A stretch of 36,063 bases of DNA from Methylobacterium symbioticum (lineage in GTDB: Bacteria; Pseudomonadota; Alphaproteobacteria; Rhizobiales; Beijerinckiaceae): assembly GCF_902141845.1 (NCBI RefSeq), contig NZ_CABFPH010000054.1, positions 1-36,063 of the forward strand, read 5' to 3'. Under the pieces are notes generated by a model. The model saw only the letters and a program-made list of their open reading frames with translations. It had not been told where the DNA came from and searched no databases. The translations under genes and the position numbers were made by a program. Every line of letters starts with the position of its first letter. The stretch's first letter is position 1. Positions 23,634 to 31,120 of this stretch are shown piece after piece.

Positions 23634-23662
23634 AGGCCGCCTCCGGGCGGCCTTCGTCGTTT
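23634..23662 (+). terminator. Intrinsic terminator of second tRNA-Gly
   Basis: Same AGGCCGCC/GGCGGCCT hairpin as the first copy, but only three Ts follow before the sequence becomes GC-rich, so it may be weaker. Confidence 0.6.
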
Positions 23663-23825
23663 CCGCGGCCAGATTGACGACTGTCGCCATCCGTGGAACG
23701 ACAGTGTCGAATTTAGGAGGTCGACGCGGGGAAAAGCCTGACTTGAATAAAAATCTGAGCGTGCTGATCTGATTTTATCGCGTGCTTCTATACCGGTCAA
23801 AGCAACAATATCAGGACTTCGCCCG

Positions 23826-24623
23826 ATGCCTCCTGCCTTTGCATTGCACGGCTCCCCCCCGGTAGGAAGGCACCATCCAACAGATACATTGCCATCGATC
23901 GCTGGGTCCGACCGGATCGTCCGGCAGACCGAATCCGCCTGGACCAGCCTCAAGCCGACCCTGGAACGCGTGATCGGGCAGATCCAGGCGAAGTCGGTTC
24001 TGGAGATCGGGGCCGGCCGCCACCCGTTCTTCTCGATGGAGGAGGCGCAGCGCCTCGGGTTCAGGCTGACCATCAACGATATCGACGCCGCGGAGCTGGA
24101 TTACGCCCCGCGCGGCTTCGATCACCTCGTCCTCGACGTCGCGCAGGATGTCGATCGCAGGCTCCTCGACGGGCACGCCTTCGACCTGATCTTCTCGCGG
24201 ATGGTCTTCGAGCACGTGAAGGACGCCCGGAAGGCCTGGACCAACCTGCACGACCTCCTGGCCCCTGGCGGCGTCGGCTTCGCCTTCGTGCCGACCCTGT
24301 ACTCGCCGCCCTTCGTGCTGAACCGGCTGCTTCCCGACGATCTCACCGGGCGGGCGCTGCGGCTCATGGACAGGACGCGGAACGACAAGGAAATTCCCAA
24401 ATTTCCCGCCTATTACGATGCCTGCCGCGCCAGCGAGACCCGGCTCCGGCCCTTCCTCAAGGAGATCGGCTTCAGCGAGGCCCTGGTCGTACCCTTCTAT
24501 GGCACGCCGTATTTCCCGCGAATCCCGGTCCTCCGACAGGTCTTCCGCGCCTTCGACATGCTCTGCACGCGGCACGACCTCAGGACCTTCGCGAGCTACG
24601 CCTACATCATCGCGCGGAAGTGA
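23826..24623 (+). CDS. Class I SAM-dependent methyltransferase
   Basis: This is a 265-residue protein; AGGAC lies eight bases before the ATG. Motif I is SVLEIGAGRHPFFSMEEAQ (about residues 57-75), an acidic strand is in RLTINDIDAAELDY, motif IV is FDLIFSRMVFEHVKDARKAW and a later motif is LLAPGGVGFAFVPTLYSPP. The last third (FPAYYDACRASETRLRPFLK, then FYGTPYFPRIPVLRQVF) is a substrate and membrane-proximal region seen in methyltransferases near surface-glycan genes. It is not closely similar to the other four in the window. It stands alone after the tRNA genes. Confidence 0.83.
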   Translation: MPPAFALHGSPPVGRHHPTDTLPSIAGSDRIVRQTESAWTSLKPTLERVIGQIQAKSVLEIGAGRHPFFSMEEAQRLGFRLTINDIDAAELDYAPRGFDHLVLDVAQDVDRRLLDGHAFDLIFSRMVFEHVKDARKAWTNLHDLLAPGGVGFAFVPTLYSPPFVLNRLLPDDLTGRALRLMDRTRNDKEIPKFPAYYDACRASETRLRPFLKEIGFSEALVVPFYGTPYFPRIPVLRQVFRAFDMLCTRHDLRTFASYAYIIARK

Positions 24624-24712
24624 GCGCCTGGCGGGTCCCCACGTGACTTGAGGCGGCCGCCGCCAAGCCTGTACCCTCGGGGCATGAGCACGCGTCCTGA
24701 ACGGACGGCACG

Positions 24713-25039
24713 GTGAGGCGCGCCGTCATCGAGGCACAGGTGCCGCGGGAGAAGGTGGTCGAGATCGAGCGCCTCGCCATGGCCCTCGCCGCCCGCCTGC
24801 GCTACGCCCAGATGGTGAGCCTGCCGGTGCCGCCGGAGCAGGTGACCGCTCTCGCGCGCGCGGCGCAAGTGCTGTCCGAGAGCCGGGTGCCGCCGCCCTC
24901 CCTGATCCGGCAGGTGCTGCAGGAGGCTGAGAAGGGCGACCGCACGCCGCCCGAGGAGCCGGCCCCGGACACTCCGGGCCTGCTGGCGCGGCTCGGCCGG
25001 ACTCTGCGCAGGCAGTCCGGCAGCGGCGAATCGCACTGA
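24713..25039 (+). CDS. Small hypothetical protein
   Basis: This is a 108-residue frame from a GTG with ACGGACGG upstream. The N-terminal part (VPREKVVEIERLAMALAARL) is a probable helix, followed by VSLPVPPEQVTALARAAQVL and a basic C-terminus. It is soluble and has no motif I can name. A ten-codon ATG frame (24684-24716) overlaps its start and could act as a leader peptide, though this is speculative. It converges on the DppF-like gene. Confidence 0.5.
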   Translation: MRRAVIEAQVPREKVVEIERLAMALAARLRYAQMVSLPVPPEQVTALARAAQVLSESRVPPPSLIRQVLQEAEKGDRTPPEEPAPDTPGLLARLGRTLRRQSGSGESH

Positions 25040-25059
25040 GCGTCCGCGCCTCGAACGGT

Positions 25060-25082
25060 CCGGGATCCCGAAGGGATCCCGG
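25060..25082. terminator. Palindrome between converging genes
   Basis: A 10-bp stem CCGGGATCCC with GGGATCCCGG and loop GAA lies between the small hypothetical gene and the end of the DppF-like gene. The sequence is shared with the hairpin cluster at 21799, so it is both a repeat member and a likely two-way terminator. Confidence 0.55.
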
Positions 25083-25086
25083 GATT

Positions 25087-25998
25087 TCAAGGGTCGGCCA
25101 CCCAGTGGCCCGGGGCGACCTCGACCAGGTCGCCGGGCAGGCCGTCCGCCAGGTCGTCCCGCGCGCGGGCAGAAAGGCGGGCGCGCTCGGCCTCCGGATC
25201 GGGCAGGGGCACTGCCGCGAGCAGGCGGCGGGTGTAGGGGTGGCGCGGATCCTCGTAGAGCCGGTCGCTCTCGGCAAGCTCGACGATGCGCCCGCGCCAG
25301 AGCACCGCAACCCGTTGGCAGAGATAGCGCACCATGCGGAGGTCGTGGGAGATGAAGAGGTAGGAGAGGCCGAGATCCGCCTGCAGGTCCTGAAGCAGGT
25401 TCACGACTTGCGCCTGAATCGATACGTCGAGCGCGGCAATCGGCTCGTCGGCGACGATGAAGCTCGGCTTGAGGGCGATGGCGCGGGCGATGCAGATGCG
25501 CTGGCGCTGCCCGCCCGAGAATTGGTGGGGGAAGCGCCCCATGAAGGCCGGATCGAGCCCGACCCGCTCGAACAGATGGGCCACCGCGGCCCGGCGCTCG
25601 GCCGCGCCCATATCCGGCCGGTGCAGGCGGAACGCCTCGGCCACGTAGGCGCCGACGCTCATGCGCGGGTTGAGCGCGGCGTAGGGATCCTGGAACACGG
25701 TCTGGATGCGGCTGCGCGCGCGGCGCAGCGCCCGCGGGGAGAGCGTGGCGAGATCGGTGCCCTCGAAGGCGACGGTGCCGGAGGTCGGCGGGTTCAGCAT
25801 GGTCACGGCCCGGCCGATCGTCGACTTGCCGGAGCCGGATTCGCCGACGAGGCCGAGCGTCTCGCCGGGGGCGATGTCGAAGCTCACGTCGTGGACGGCG
25901 CGGAACACGTCGCCCTTGCCGCCCCACCAGGTCCGCAGGGGATAGGCCTTCGAGAGGTTGCGCACCGAGACGACGGGGTAGGGGACGCTCCGCATCAT
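25087..25998 (-). CDS. Peptide ABC transporter ATP-binding protein, DppF/OppF-like
   Basis: This is a 303-residue ABC ATPase. Walker A is GESGSGKST (residues 52-60), the Q-loop is in IQTVFQDPYAALNPRM, the signature is QFSGGQRQRICIARA, Walker B is SFIVADEPIAALD, and the switch His is in LFISHD. The C-terminal oligopeptide extension (YEDPRHPYTRRLLAAVPLPDP) is diagnostic of the DppF/OppF group. The start overlaps the stop of the DppD-like gene by four bases, so it is the last gene of the operon. Confidence 0.93.
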   Translation of the reverse strand: MMRSVPYPVVSVRNLSKAYPLRTWWGGKGDVFRAVHDVSFDIAPGETLGLVGESGSGKSTIGRAVTMLNPPTSGTVAFEGTDLATLSPRALRRARSRIQTVFQDPYAALNPRMSVGAYVAEAFRLHRPDMGAAERRAAVAHLFERVGLDPAFMGRFPHQFSGGQRQRICIARAIALKPSFIVADEPIAALDVSIQAQVVNLLQDLQADLGLSYLFISHDLRMVRYLCQRVAVLWRGRIVELAESDRLYEDPRHPYTRRLLAAVPLPDPEAERARLSARARDDLADGLPGDLVEVAPGHWVADP

Positions 25999-27011
25999 CG
26001 TGCGCGCTCCTCGGCGAGACGGGCCGGCAGGTCGTACCAGGCGGCGACGAGATGGCCGGGCGCGGCGCCCTCCGCCTGGACGAGGGGCGGCATCTCGGCC
26101 CGGCAGCGGGCGGTGGCGTAGGCGTTGCGCGGGGCGAAGGGATCGCCCGCCGGCGGACGGCGCATGTCGGGCGGACTGCCGTCGATCTGCTGCAGGCGCC
26201 GCCGCCCGGCGCGGCCCCCGCTGAGGTCCGGCAGGGAGCGCAGCAGGCCGAGCGTGTAGGCGTTGCGCGGGTCGCGGAAGATGTCGTCCACGGGGCCCCG
26301 CTCCAGGATGCGGCCGGCATACATCACCTGCACCGTGTCGCTGATGCCGGCGACCACGCCGAGATCGTGGGTGATCCAGATGATCGCCATGCCGAGCTCG
26401 CGCTTCAGCTCCTGCACCAGGGCAATGATCTCGGCCTGCACGGTCACGTCGAGCGCCGTGGTCGCCTCGTCGGCGATGAGGAGCTTCGGGCGGCAGGCGA
26501 GGCCGATCGCGATCATCACCCGCTGGCGCTGGCCGCCGGAGAACTCGTGCGGGTACTGGTCGAGGCGGCCGGCCGCGTTCGGGATGCGCACGAGGTCGAG
26601 AAGCTCGCGGGCCCTGGCCCGGGCCGCGCGCCGGTCGAGGCCGAGATGGATGCGCAGGGGCTCGACGATCTGCGCGGCCACCGTCATGCCGGGGTTGAGC
26701 GAGCTCATCGGGTCCTGGAAGACGAAGCCGATCTCGCCGCCCCGCACCCGGCGCAGCTCCCGCTCGGGCAGGGCGAGGAGGTCGCGCCCGCGGAACAGCA
26801 CCTGCCCGCCGGCGATCCGCCCGGGCGGGCGCGGGATCAGGCCGAGCATGGCGAGCACGTGCACGCTCTTGCCCGAGCCCGATTCGCCGACGACGCCCAG
26901 CGTCTCGCCCTCGTTCAGGGCGTAGGAGACGCCGTTGACGGCGTGGACCGTGCCGCCCTCGGTGTCGAAGGTCACGCGCAGATCCCGCACGTCGAGGAGG
27001 GGCTGGCTCAT
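25995..27011 (-). CDS. Peptide ABC transporter ATP-binding protein, DppD/OppD-like
   Basis: This is a 338-residue ABC ATPase. Walker A is GESGSGKSV (residues 42-50), the Q-loop is in IGFVFQDPMSSLNPGM, the signature is EFSGGQRQRVMIAIG, Walker B is KLLIADEATTALD, and the switch His is in IIWITHDLGVV. The C-terminal part (FRDPRNAYTLGLLRSLPDLS) belongs to the oligopeptide subgroup, with its extension toward the C-terminus. It overlaps the DppC-like stop and the DppF-like start by four bases each, so the three are translationally coupled. Confidence 0.93.
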   Translation of the reverse strand: MSQPLLDVRDLRVTFDTEGGTVHAVNGVSYALNEGETLGVVGESGSGKSVHVLAMLGLIPRPPGRIAGGQVLFRGRDLLALPERELRRVRGGEIGFVFQDPMSSLNPGMTVAAQIVEPLRIHLGLDRRAARARARELLDLVRIPNAAGRLDQYPHEFSGGQRQRVMIAIGLACRPKLLIADEATTALDVTVQAEIIALVQELKRELGMAIIWITHDLGVVAGISDTVQVMYAGRILERGPVDDIFRDPRNAYTLGLLRSLPDLSGGRAGRRRLQQIDGSPPDMRRPPAGDPFAPRNAYATARCRAEMPPLVQAEGAAPGHLVAAWYDLPARLAEERAR

Positions 27012-27922
27012 GTCCGCTGCCTCGGGTCGAGGGCGTCGCGCAGGCCGTCGCCGAGCAGGTTGAAGGCCAGCACCGCGACGAAGATCGACAGGCCCGGCCA
27101 GATCGCCATCCAGGGCGCCTGGTCCATGAAGTTCTTGGCGACGTTCAGCATGGCGCCCCAGGAGGGCTCGGGCGGCTGCTGGCCGAGGCCGAGGAAGGAG
27201 AGGCTGGCCTCGGCGATGATCGCGGCGGCGATGGTCAGCGTCGCCTGGACGAGGATCGCCGGCACGATGTTGGGCAGGATGTGCACCAGCGCGATCCGCC
27301 AGGGCGGGTTGCCCACCGAGCGGGCCGCCTCCACGAACTCCTCCGCCGCCACCGCCCGCACCTGCGCCCGGGTCAGGCGCACGAAGGTGGAGGTAGCCGA
27401 CAGCCCGATCGCCAGCATGGCGTTGGTGAGGCTCGGCCCCAGGAAGGCGGCAAGCGCGATCGCCAGGATCAGGAAGGGGATGGCGAGAAGCGCGTCGGTG
27501 AGGCGCATGATCGCCGCATCGACCCAGCCGCCGGCATAGCCCGCGACGAGCCCGATCGGCAGGCCGAGCGCCACGGCGAGGCTCACCGAGACGAGGCCGG
27601 CCCCGAGCGAGGCGCGCGCGCCGTAGATGATGCGCGAGAGCACGTCGCGGCCGACCTCGTCGCCCCCGAAGGGATGGGCGAGGCTGGGGGCCGCGCGCAC
27701 CGCCCCCCAGTCGGTGGCGGTCGGATCGTAGGGCGCGACGAGATCGGCGAGCGCGGCCACCGCGACGAGGGCCACGACGATGACGAGGCCGATCACGGCG
27801 CCGCGCCGCGCCGCCAGGCGCCGCCAGAAGGCCGCGACCGAGCCGGGCTCCTGCACGATCGCGAGGTTTCCCGCGGGCGCCGCGACGCCGGCGGCTTCGG
27901 TGAGGGGGGTGCCGGTGCTCAT
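27008..27922 (-). CDS. Peptide ABC transporter permease, DppC/OppC-like
   Basis: This is a 304-residue inner membrane permease. A first helix after a long cytoplasmic N-terminus (AVIGLVIVVALVAVAALADL), then the DppC-type PYDPTATDWG and GTDxxGRD-like GGDEVGRDVLSRIIYGARAS, lead to the BPD_transp_1 domain. The EAA loop is EAARSVGNPPWRIALVHILP and the end is GDGLRDALDPRQR. Upstream GGGAG gives a ribosome binding site. It is separated from the DppB-like gene by 439 bases of repeats, unlike the tight couplings to its right. Confidence 0.92.
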   Translation of the reverse strand: MSTGTPLTEAAGVAAPAGNLAIVQEPGSVAAFWRRLAARRGAVIGLVIVVALVAVAALADLVAPYDPTATDWGAVRAAPSLAHPFGGDEVGRDVLSRIIYGARASLGAGLVSVSLAVALGLPIGLVAGYAGGWVDAAIMRLTDALLAIPFLILAIALAAFLGPSLTNAMLAIGLSATSTFVRLTRAQVRAVAAEEFVEAARSVGNPPWRIALVHILPNIVPAILVQATLTIAAAIIAEASLSFLGLGQQPPEPSWGAMLNVAKNFMDQAPWMAIWPGLSIFVAVLAFNLLGDGLRDALDPRQRT

Positions 27923-27946
27923 CGGTGGCTCCCGGATCGAGCTCCC

Positions 27947-28014
27947 AGAGCGCTCTCCGTCGAAGTGGATCCCGGTTCAGCGATAGAGCGCGCGTTGAAA
28001 CAAAGGCTTAGAGC
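27947..28014 (+). repeat. Dispersed GC-rich intergenic repeat, copy 2
   Basis: Blocks in order: AGAGCGCTCTCCGTCGAAGT, GGATCCCGGTTCAGCG, ATAGAGCGCGCGTTGAAACA and AAGGCTTAGAGC. This is the most complete copy. AGAGC at both ends may define the unit. Related copies are at 17483 and, inverted, at 35338. Confidence 0.75.
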
Positions 28015-28053
28015 CACCAGCGCCCTTCCTCCCCCCTCTGCGGGAGAGGGTGG

Positions 28054-28260
28054 CCCCTGCGTCAGCAGGGGTCGGGAGAGGGGTACGGCGGTTCCGGATG
28101 GCGCTCGGCATCGACACCGAGCCTTCGTCTGGAGCCGGGTTCCCCTCTCCCGACCCGCTTCGCGGGCCATCCTCCCCCAACCCCAGTCGGGCCTGCCCGA
28201 CTGGGGCAGAGCGCTGCGGATCTTGGGCACGCCCAGGATCCGTGGGGGGAGGGAACGCGC
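28054..28260. repeat. Block of nested GC-rich hairpins
   Basis: It contains CCCCTGCgtcaGCAGGGG (28054-28071), a 15-bp inverted pair GGGTCGGGAGAGGGG (28069-28083) with its complement at 28142-28156, and the near-continuous hairpin CCCCAGTCGGGC-ct-GCCCGACTGGGG (28181-28206). CCTCCCCC and GGGGGAGG flank the last one. It would form strong RNA structure between dppB and dppC in the transcript. Confidence 0.7.
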
Positions 28261-28361
28261 CCGGTCCGGACCGATGTGTGAACATGATGGCGCAGAGGGG
28301 GGAGGGAGGGCGCGCGTGTCGGATCCCGTCGCGGCAGACCAAACCGGCATGACAGGATTCC

Positions 28362-29306
28362 TCATGCCCGGCGCAGCTTCGGGTTGACCACGGCCGAGAG
28401 CAGGTCGGCGGCGAGGTTGAGGGCGATGTAGGTGGCGGCGGTGCAGATCACGACGCCCTGCACCGTGGCGAAGTCCCGGTTGAACACGGCGTCCACCATC
28501 AGCTTGCCGAAGCCCGGCACGGAGAAGACCTGCTCGGTGAGCACGGCCCCGGAGAGAAGCTGCCCGAATTCGAGCGCGCCGAGCGTGATGATCGGGATCG
28601 CGGCATTGGGCAGGGCGTGGCGCAGCACGAGGCGCAGCGGCGAGACGCCCTTGGCGCGGGCGGTACGGACGTAGTCGGAGCCGAGCACGCCGAGCATCGC
28701 CGCGCGGGTATGGCGCATCATCACCGCGGCGATGGCGTTGCCGAGCACGAAGGCCGGCATCGCCATGGCCTTCAGGTTCTCGACGAGGCTCTCGCCCGGC
28801 GGCACGTAGCCCGAGGCCGGCAGCCAGCCGAGATGCACCGAGAACAGCAGGATCAGCAGGATGCCGAGCCAGAAGTTCGGCACCGACAGGCCCCAGAGGG
28901 CGATGCCGTTGGCCGCGGCATCCATCCAGGTGCCGCGCCGGACCGCCGAGAGGATGCCCATCGGCACGCCGATGGCGAGCGCCACCAGCATGGCGAGGCA
29001 GGCGAGTTCGAGCGTCACCGGCAGCTTCTCGAGGACGAGCTCGGCCACCGGCTTCTGCAGGCGCACCGAGACGCCGAGATCGCCCTGCAGCACGCCGCCG
29101 ATCCAGTAGGCGTAGCGCACGGGCAGCGGCTGATCGAGGTGGTACTTCTCCCGGATGAAGGCGATGACCTCGGGGTCGCGCTCCTCGCCGGTCAGGGCCG
29201 TGGCGACGTCGCCCGGCAGCAATTGCTGCAGGGCGAAGATGATCATCGAGGCCAGGACGAGGGTCGGGACGGCGAGCGCGAGACGATGGGCGAGGAACCG
29301 CAGCAT
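28362..29306 (-). CDS. Peptide ABC transporter permease, DppB/OppB-like
   Basis: This is a 314-residue inner membrane permease. I chose the ATG at 29306, which overlaps the TGA of the binding-protein gene by one base (TGATG); the frame open further upstream is a shadow. The first helix is RLALAVPTLVLASMIIFALQ, followed by LLPGDVATALTGEERDPE and the periplasmic VRYAYWIGGVLQGDLGVSV, all typical of DppB. The EAA loop is DYVRTARAKGVSPLRLVLRH. It has about six helices. It probably forms the channel with the DppC-like protein. Confidence 0.92.
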   Translation of the reverse strand: MLRFLAHRLALAVPTLVLASMIIFALQQLLPGDVATALTGEERDPEVIAFIREKYHLDQPLPVRYAYWIGGVLQGDLGVSVRLQKPVAELVLEKLPVTLELACLAMLVALAIGVPMGILSAVRRGTWMDAAANGIALWGLSVPNFWLGILLILLFSVHLGWLPASGYVPPGESLVENLKAMAMPAFVLGNAIAAVMMRHTRAAMLGVLGSDYVRTARAKGVSPLRLVLRHALPNAAIPIITLGALEFGQLLSGAVLTEQVFSVPGFGKLMVDAVFNRDFATVQGVVICTAATYIALNLAADLLSAVVNPKLRRA

Positions 29307-30796
29307 CAGTTGAGCTTCAGCCCGGTGAAGCGGGCGAGGCCGTCCGGATAGGGCACGAAGCCGGTGAGCTTCGGGCTGTAGGCCCAGAGCAGCTTGCGGT
29401 GCATCAGGTAGACGCTCGGCCGGTCGGTCAGGACCTTGTCGGCGAGCGCCTTCCAGGCCGCCTTGCGCTTCTCCGGATCGACCGAGCCGCGCTCGGCCTG
29501 GAGCGCCGCGTCGGCCTCCGGGCTGCAATAGCGCGGGTAGTTGATCGGCGCCTTGCAGGCGAGGAAGCTGAAGGTGTTGCCGTCCGGGTCCGGCCGGCCG
29601 CTCCAGTTGTAGAGATAGGCCTCGTAATTGCCCTTGTCGGCAAGGTCGAGGGCGGTGGTGAAGTCGGTCGCCTGGAGCCGCACGTCGAAGCCCGCCTCCT
29701 TGGTCATCGCCTGGATGACCTGGCCGACCTGGGGCGCCTCGCTGTTGGCGTAGACCATCATGGTGATCTGGGGCCGGGGCTGGCCGGCCTCGGCGAGCAG
29801 CGCCTTGGCCTTGGCCACGTCCCGCTTCGGCAGCGGATACTCCTTCACGTAGTCCGGGTGCTTGGGCGAGACCCACTGGTTGCCGGGCAGGAACTCGCCG
29901 TTGAACACCACCTGGCTGATGGCGTTGCGGTCGAGGGCGAGGTCGAAGGCGGCGCGCACGCGGGGATCGGCGACGGGCGAGCCGGCCTTGCTCAGATTGA
30001 ACAGGACAGACTGGAAGCCGAGCTCGTAGGTCGAGGCGAGCTTGAGCTTGGCGTCGCGCGCCACCTGGGGCGCGTCGGTGGGAGCGAGGCGCTCCAGGAG
30101 GTCGAGCTGGCCGGCGCGCAGGTTGGTCAGCCGCACCGTGCCGTCGGGGATCGGCCGGAACTCGATGCGCTGGATGTGGATCTGGTCCTTGTTCCAGTAA
30201 TCGGGGAAGCGCTCGACCACGATGCGGTCCTGGGGCACCCGCTCCACGAACCTGAACGGGCCCGCGCAGACCGGCCCGGTGGCGAACTTGTCGCCGAGCC
30301 GCTCGGCCGCCTTGGGCGAGACCAGCATGCCGGCCCGGTCGGTGAACTGGGCCATCAGCGGCGCGAAGGGCTGCTTCAGGTTGATCTTGAAGGTGAGGTC
30401 GTCCACCACCTCGACGGAGTCGATCGGCGCGATCTCGCCGCGGCGCTGCGAGCCCGGCATCTTCAGGTGGCGCTCGATCGAGAACTTGGCCGCCGCCGCG
30501 TTCACGGGCTCGCCGTCGTGGAATCTGACGCCCGGCCGGAGCGTCATGGTGAGCGCCTTCTCGTCGGGCGAGAGCGCCCACGTCGTGGCGAGCTGGGGCA
30601 CCGGCTTCAGGTCGGGGCCGATATCCACGAGCTTGTCGCAGAGCGCGGCGAAGACCATGCGGCTCGCGAAGGTGCGGGCGAGCGTCGGGTCGAGGGCGTC
30701 GGGATCCTCCATCATGCCGTAGCGCAGGGTCTGGGCCGAGAGCGGCGCGGTGAGCGCGAGCCCGGCGGCAAGGCAGGCGGCGGCAAGACGCAACAT
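29306..30796 (-). CDS. Peptide ABC transporter substrate-binding protein (SBP_bac_5)
   Basis: This is a 496-residue periplasmic binding protein. The signal peptide is AAACLAAGLALTAPLSAQ. The mature part starts TLRYGMMEDPDALDPTLAR, and has LTMTLRPGVRFHDGEPVNAA and FDLALDRNAISQVVFNGEFL, as in family-5 peptide, nickel or glutathione binding proteins. The substrate cannot be read directly; the divergent gamma-glutamyltransferase suggests peptides or gamma-glutamyl compounds. It is first in the operon. Confidence 0.92.
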   Translation of the reverse strand: MLRLAAACLAAGLALTAPLSAQTLRYGMMEDPDALDPTLARTFASRMVFAALCDKLVDIGPDLKPVPQLATTWALSPDEKALTMTLRPGVRFHDGEPVNAAAAKFSIERHLKMPGSQRRGEIAPIDSVEVVDDLTFKINLKQPFAPLMAQFTDRAGMLVSPKAAERLGDKFATGPVCAGPFRFVERVPQDRIVVERFPDYWNKDQIHIQRIEFRPIPDGTVRLTNLRAGQLDLLERLAPTDAPQVARDAKLKLASTYELGFQSVLFNLSKAGSPVADPRVRAAFDLALDRNAISQVVFNGEFLPGNQWVSPKHPDYVKEYPLPKRDVAKAKALLAEAGQPRPQITMMVYANSEAPQVGQVIQAMTKEAGFDVRLQATDFTTALDLADKGNYEAYLYNWSGRPDPDGNTFSFLACKAPINYPRYCSPEADAALQAERGSVDPEKRKAAWKALADKVLTDRPSVYLMHRKLLWAYSPKLTGFVPYPDGLARFTGLKLN

Positions 30797-31120
30797 TCAG
30801 GGGTCCCGTTCGTCCGAGGGGTCTGAGGTCGTGCCGCGAAGGGTCCGGCGGCGGGGCCGGCGCGTCAAGGCCGCCGCGTGGCGACCCTGTGGCACACCAT
30901 GTTCCAAGCAGCTTCCGTGCCAGTGAATGCAAAATGCGGCACACCTTGTGCGACCTCAGAGAAGGGCGCAACACGGCAGCGGATCCCGCGTCCGGTTGAC
31001 CGGAGCGGATGCGGGACAGCCAAGCCCGCGCGGCGTCCGAGCGACGACGACATCCGCCCTCCCGGAGGGATCGCCCGGGTGTCGTCGAGCCTGCGACCCG
31101 CCATCCACGGACGCGAATCG
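30797..31120. other. Divergent promoter region of transporter and GGT genes
   Basis: There is no gene between the binding-protein gene (leftward) and the gamma-glutamyltransferase gene (rightward). A slightly AT-richer stretch (about 30895-30945) may carry promoters. No boxes stand out clearly. Confidence 0.5.

Larger units (their letters stand above)
23461..23662 (+). repeat. 202-bp direct repeat, right copy, containing tRNA-Gly
   Basis: Second copy of the unit at 23182. Differences are CGATGG for CAATGG and GCTCAGG for GCTTGGG. The terminator hairpin is kept, but the T-run is cut to TTT at the copy's end. Confidence 0.9.
27923..28361. other. Repeat-filled gap inside the peptide transporter operon
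   Basis: Between the DppB-like and DppC-like genes, both leftward, there is no gene. The gap holds one copy of the dispersed repeat, a block of GC-rich hairpins and about 100 bases at the left end of the DppB gene without structure. An additional promoter for the second half of the operon would have to lie here, but I could not identify one. Confidence 0.7.

Noticed and set aside
28054..28260. CRISPR-like or tandem repeat array
   Set aside because: The elements are hairpins of different sequence without regular repeat-spacer structure. No cas genes are seen anywhere in the window.
29307..30974. Upstream in-frame extension of the DppB-like gene
   Set aside because: The extension lies in another frame of the binding-protein gene and lacks permease character. 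The TGATG overlap at 29306 gives the natural start.
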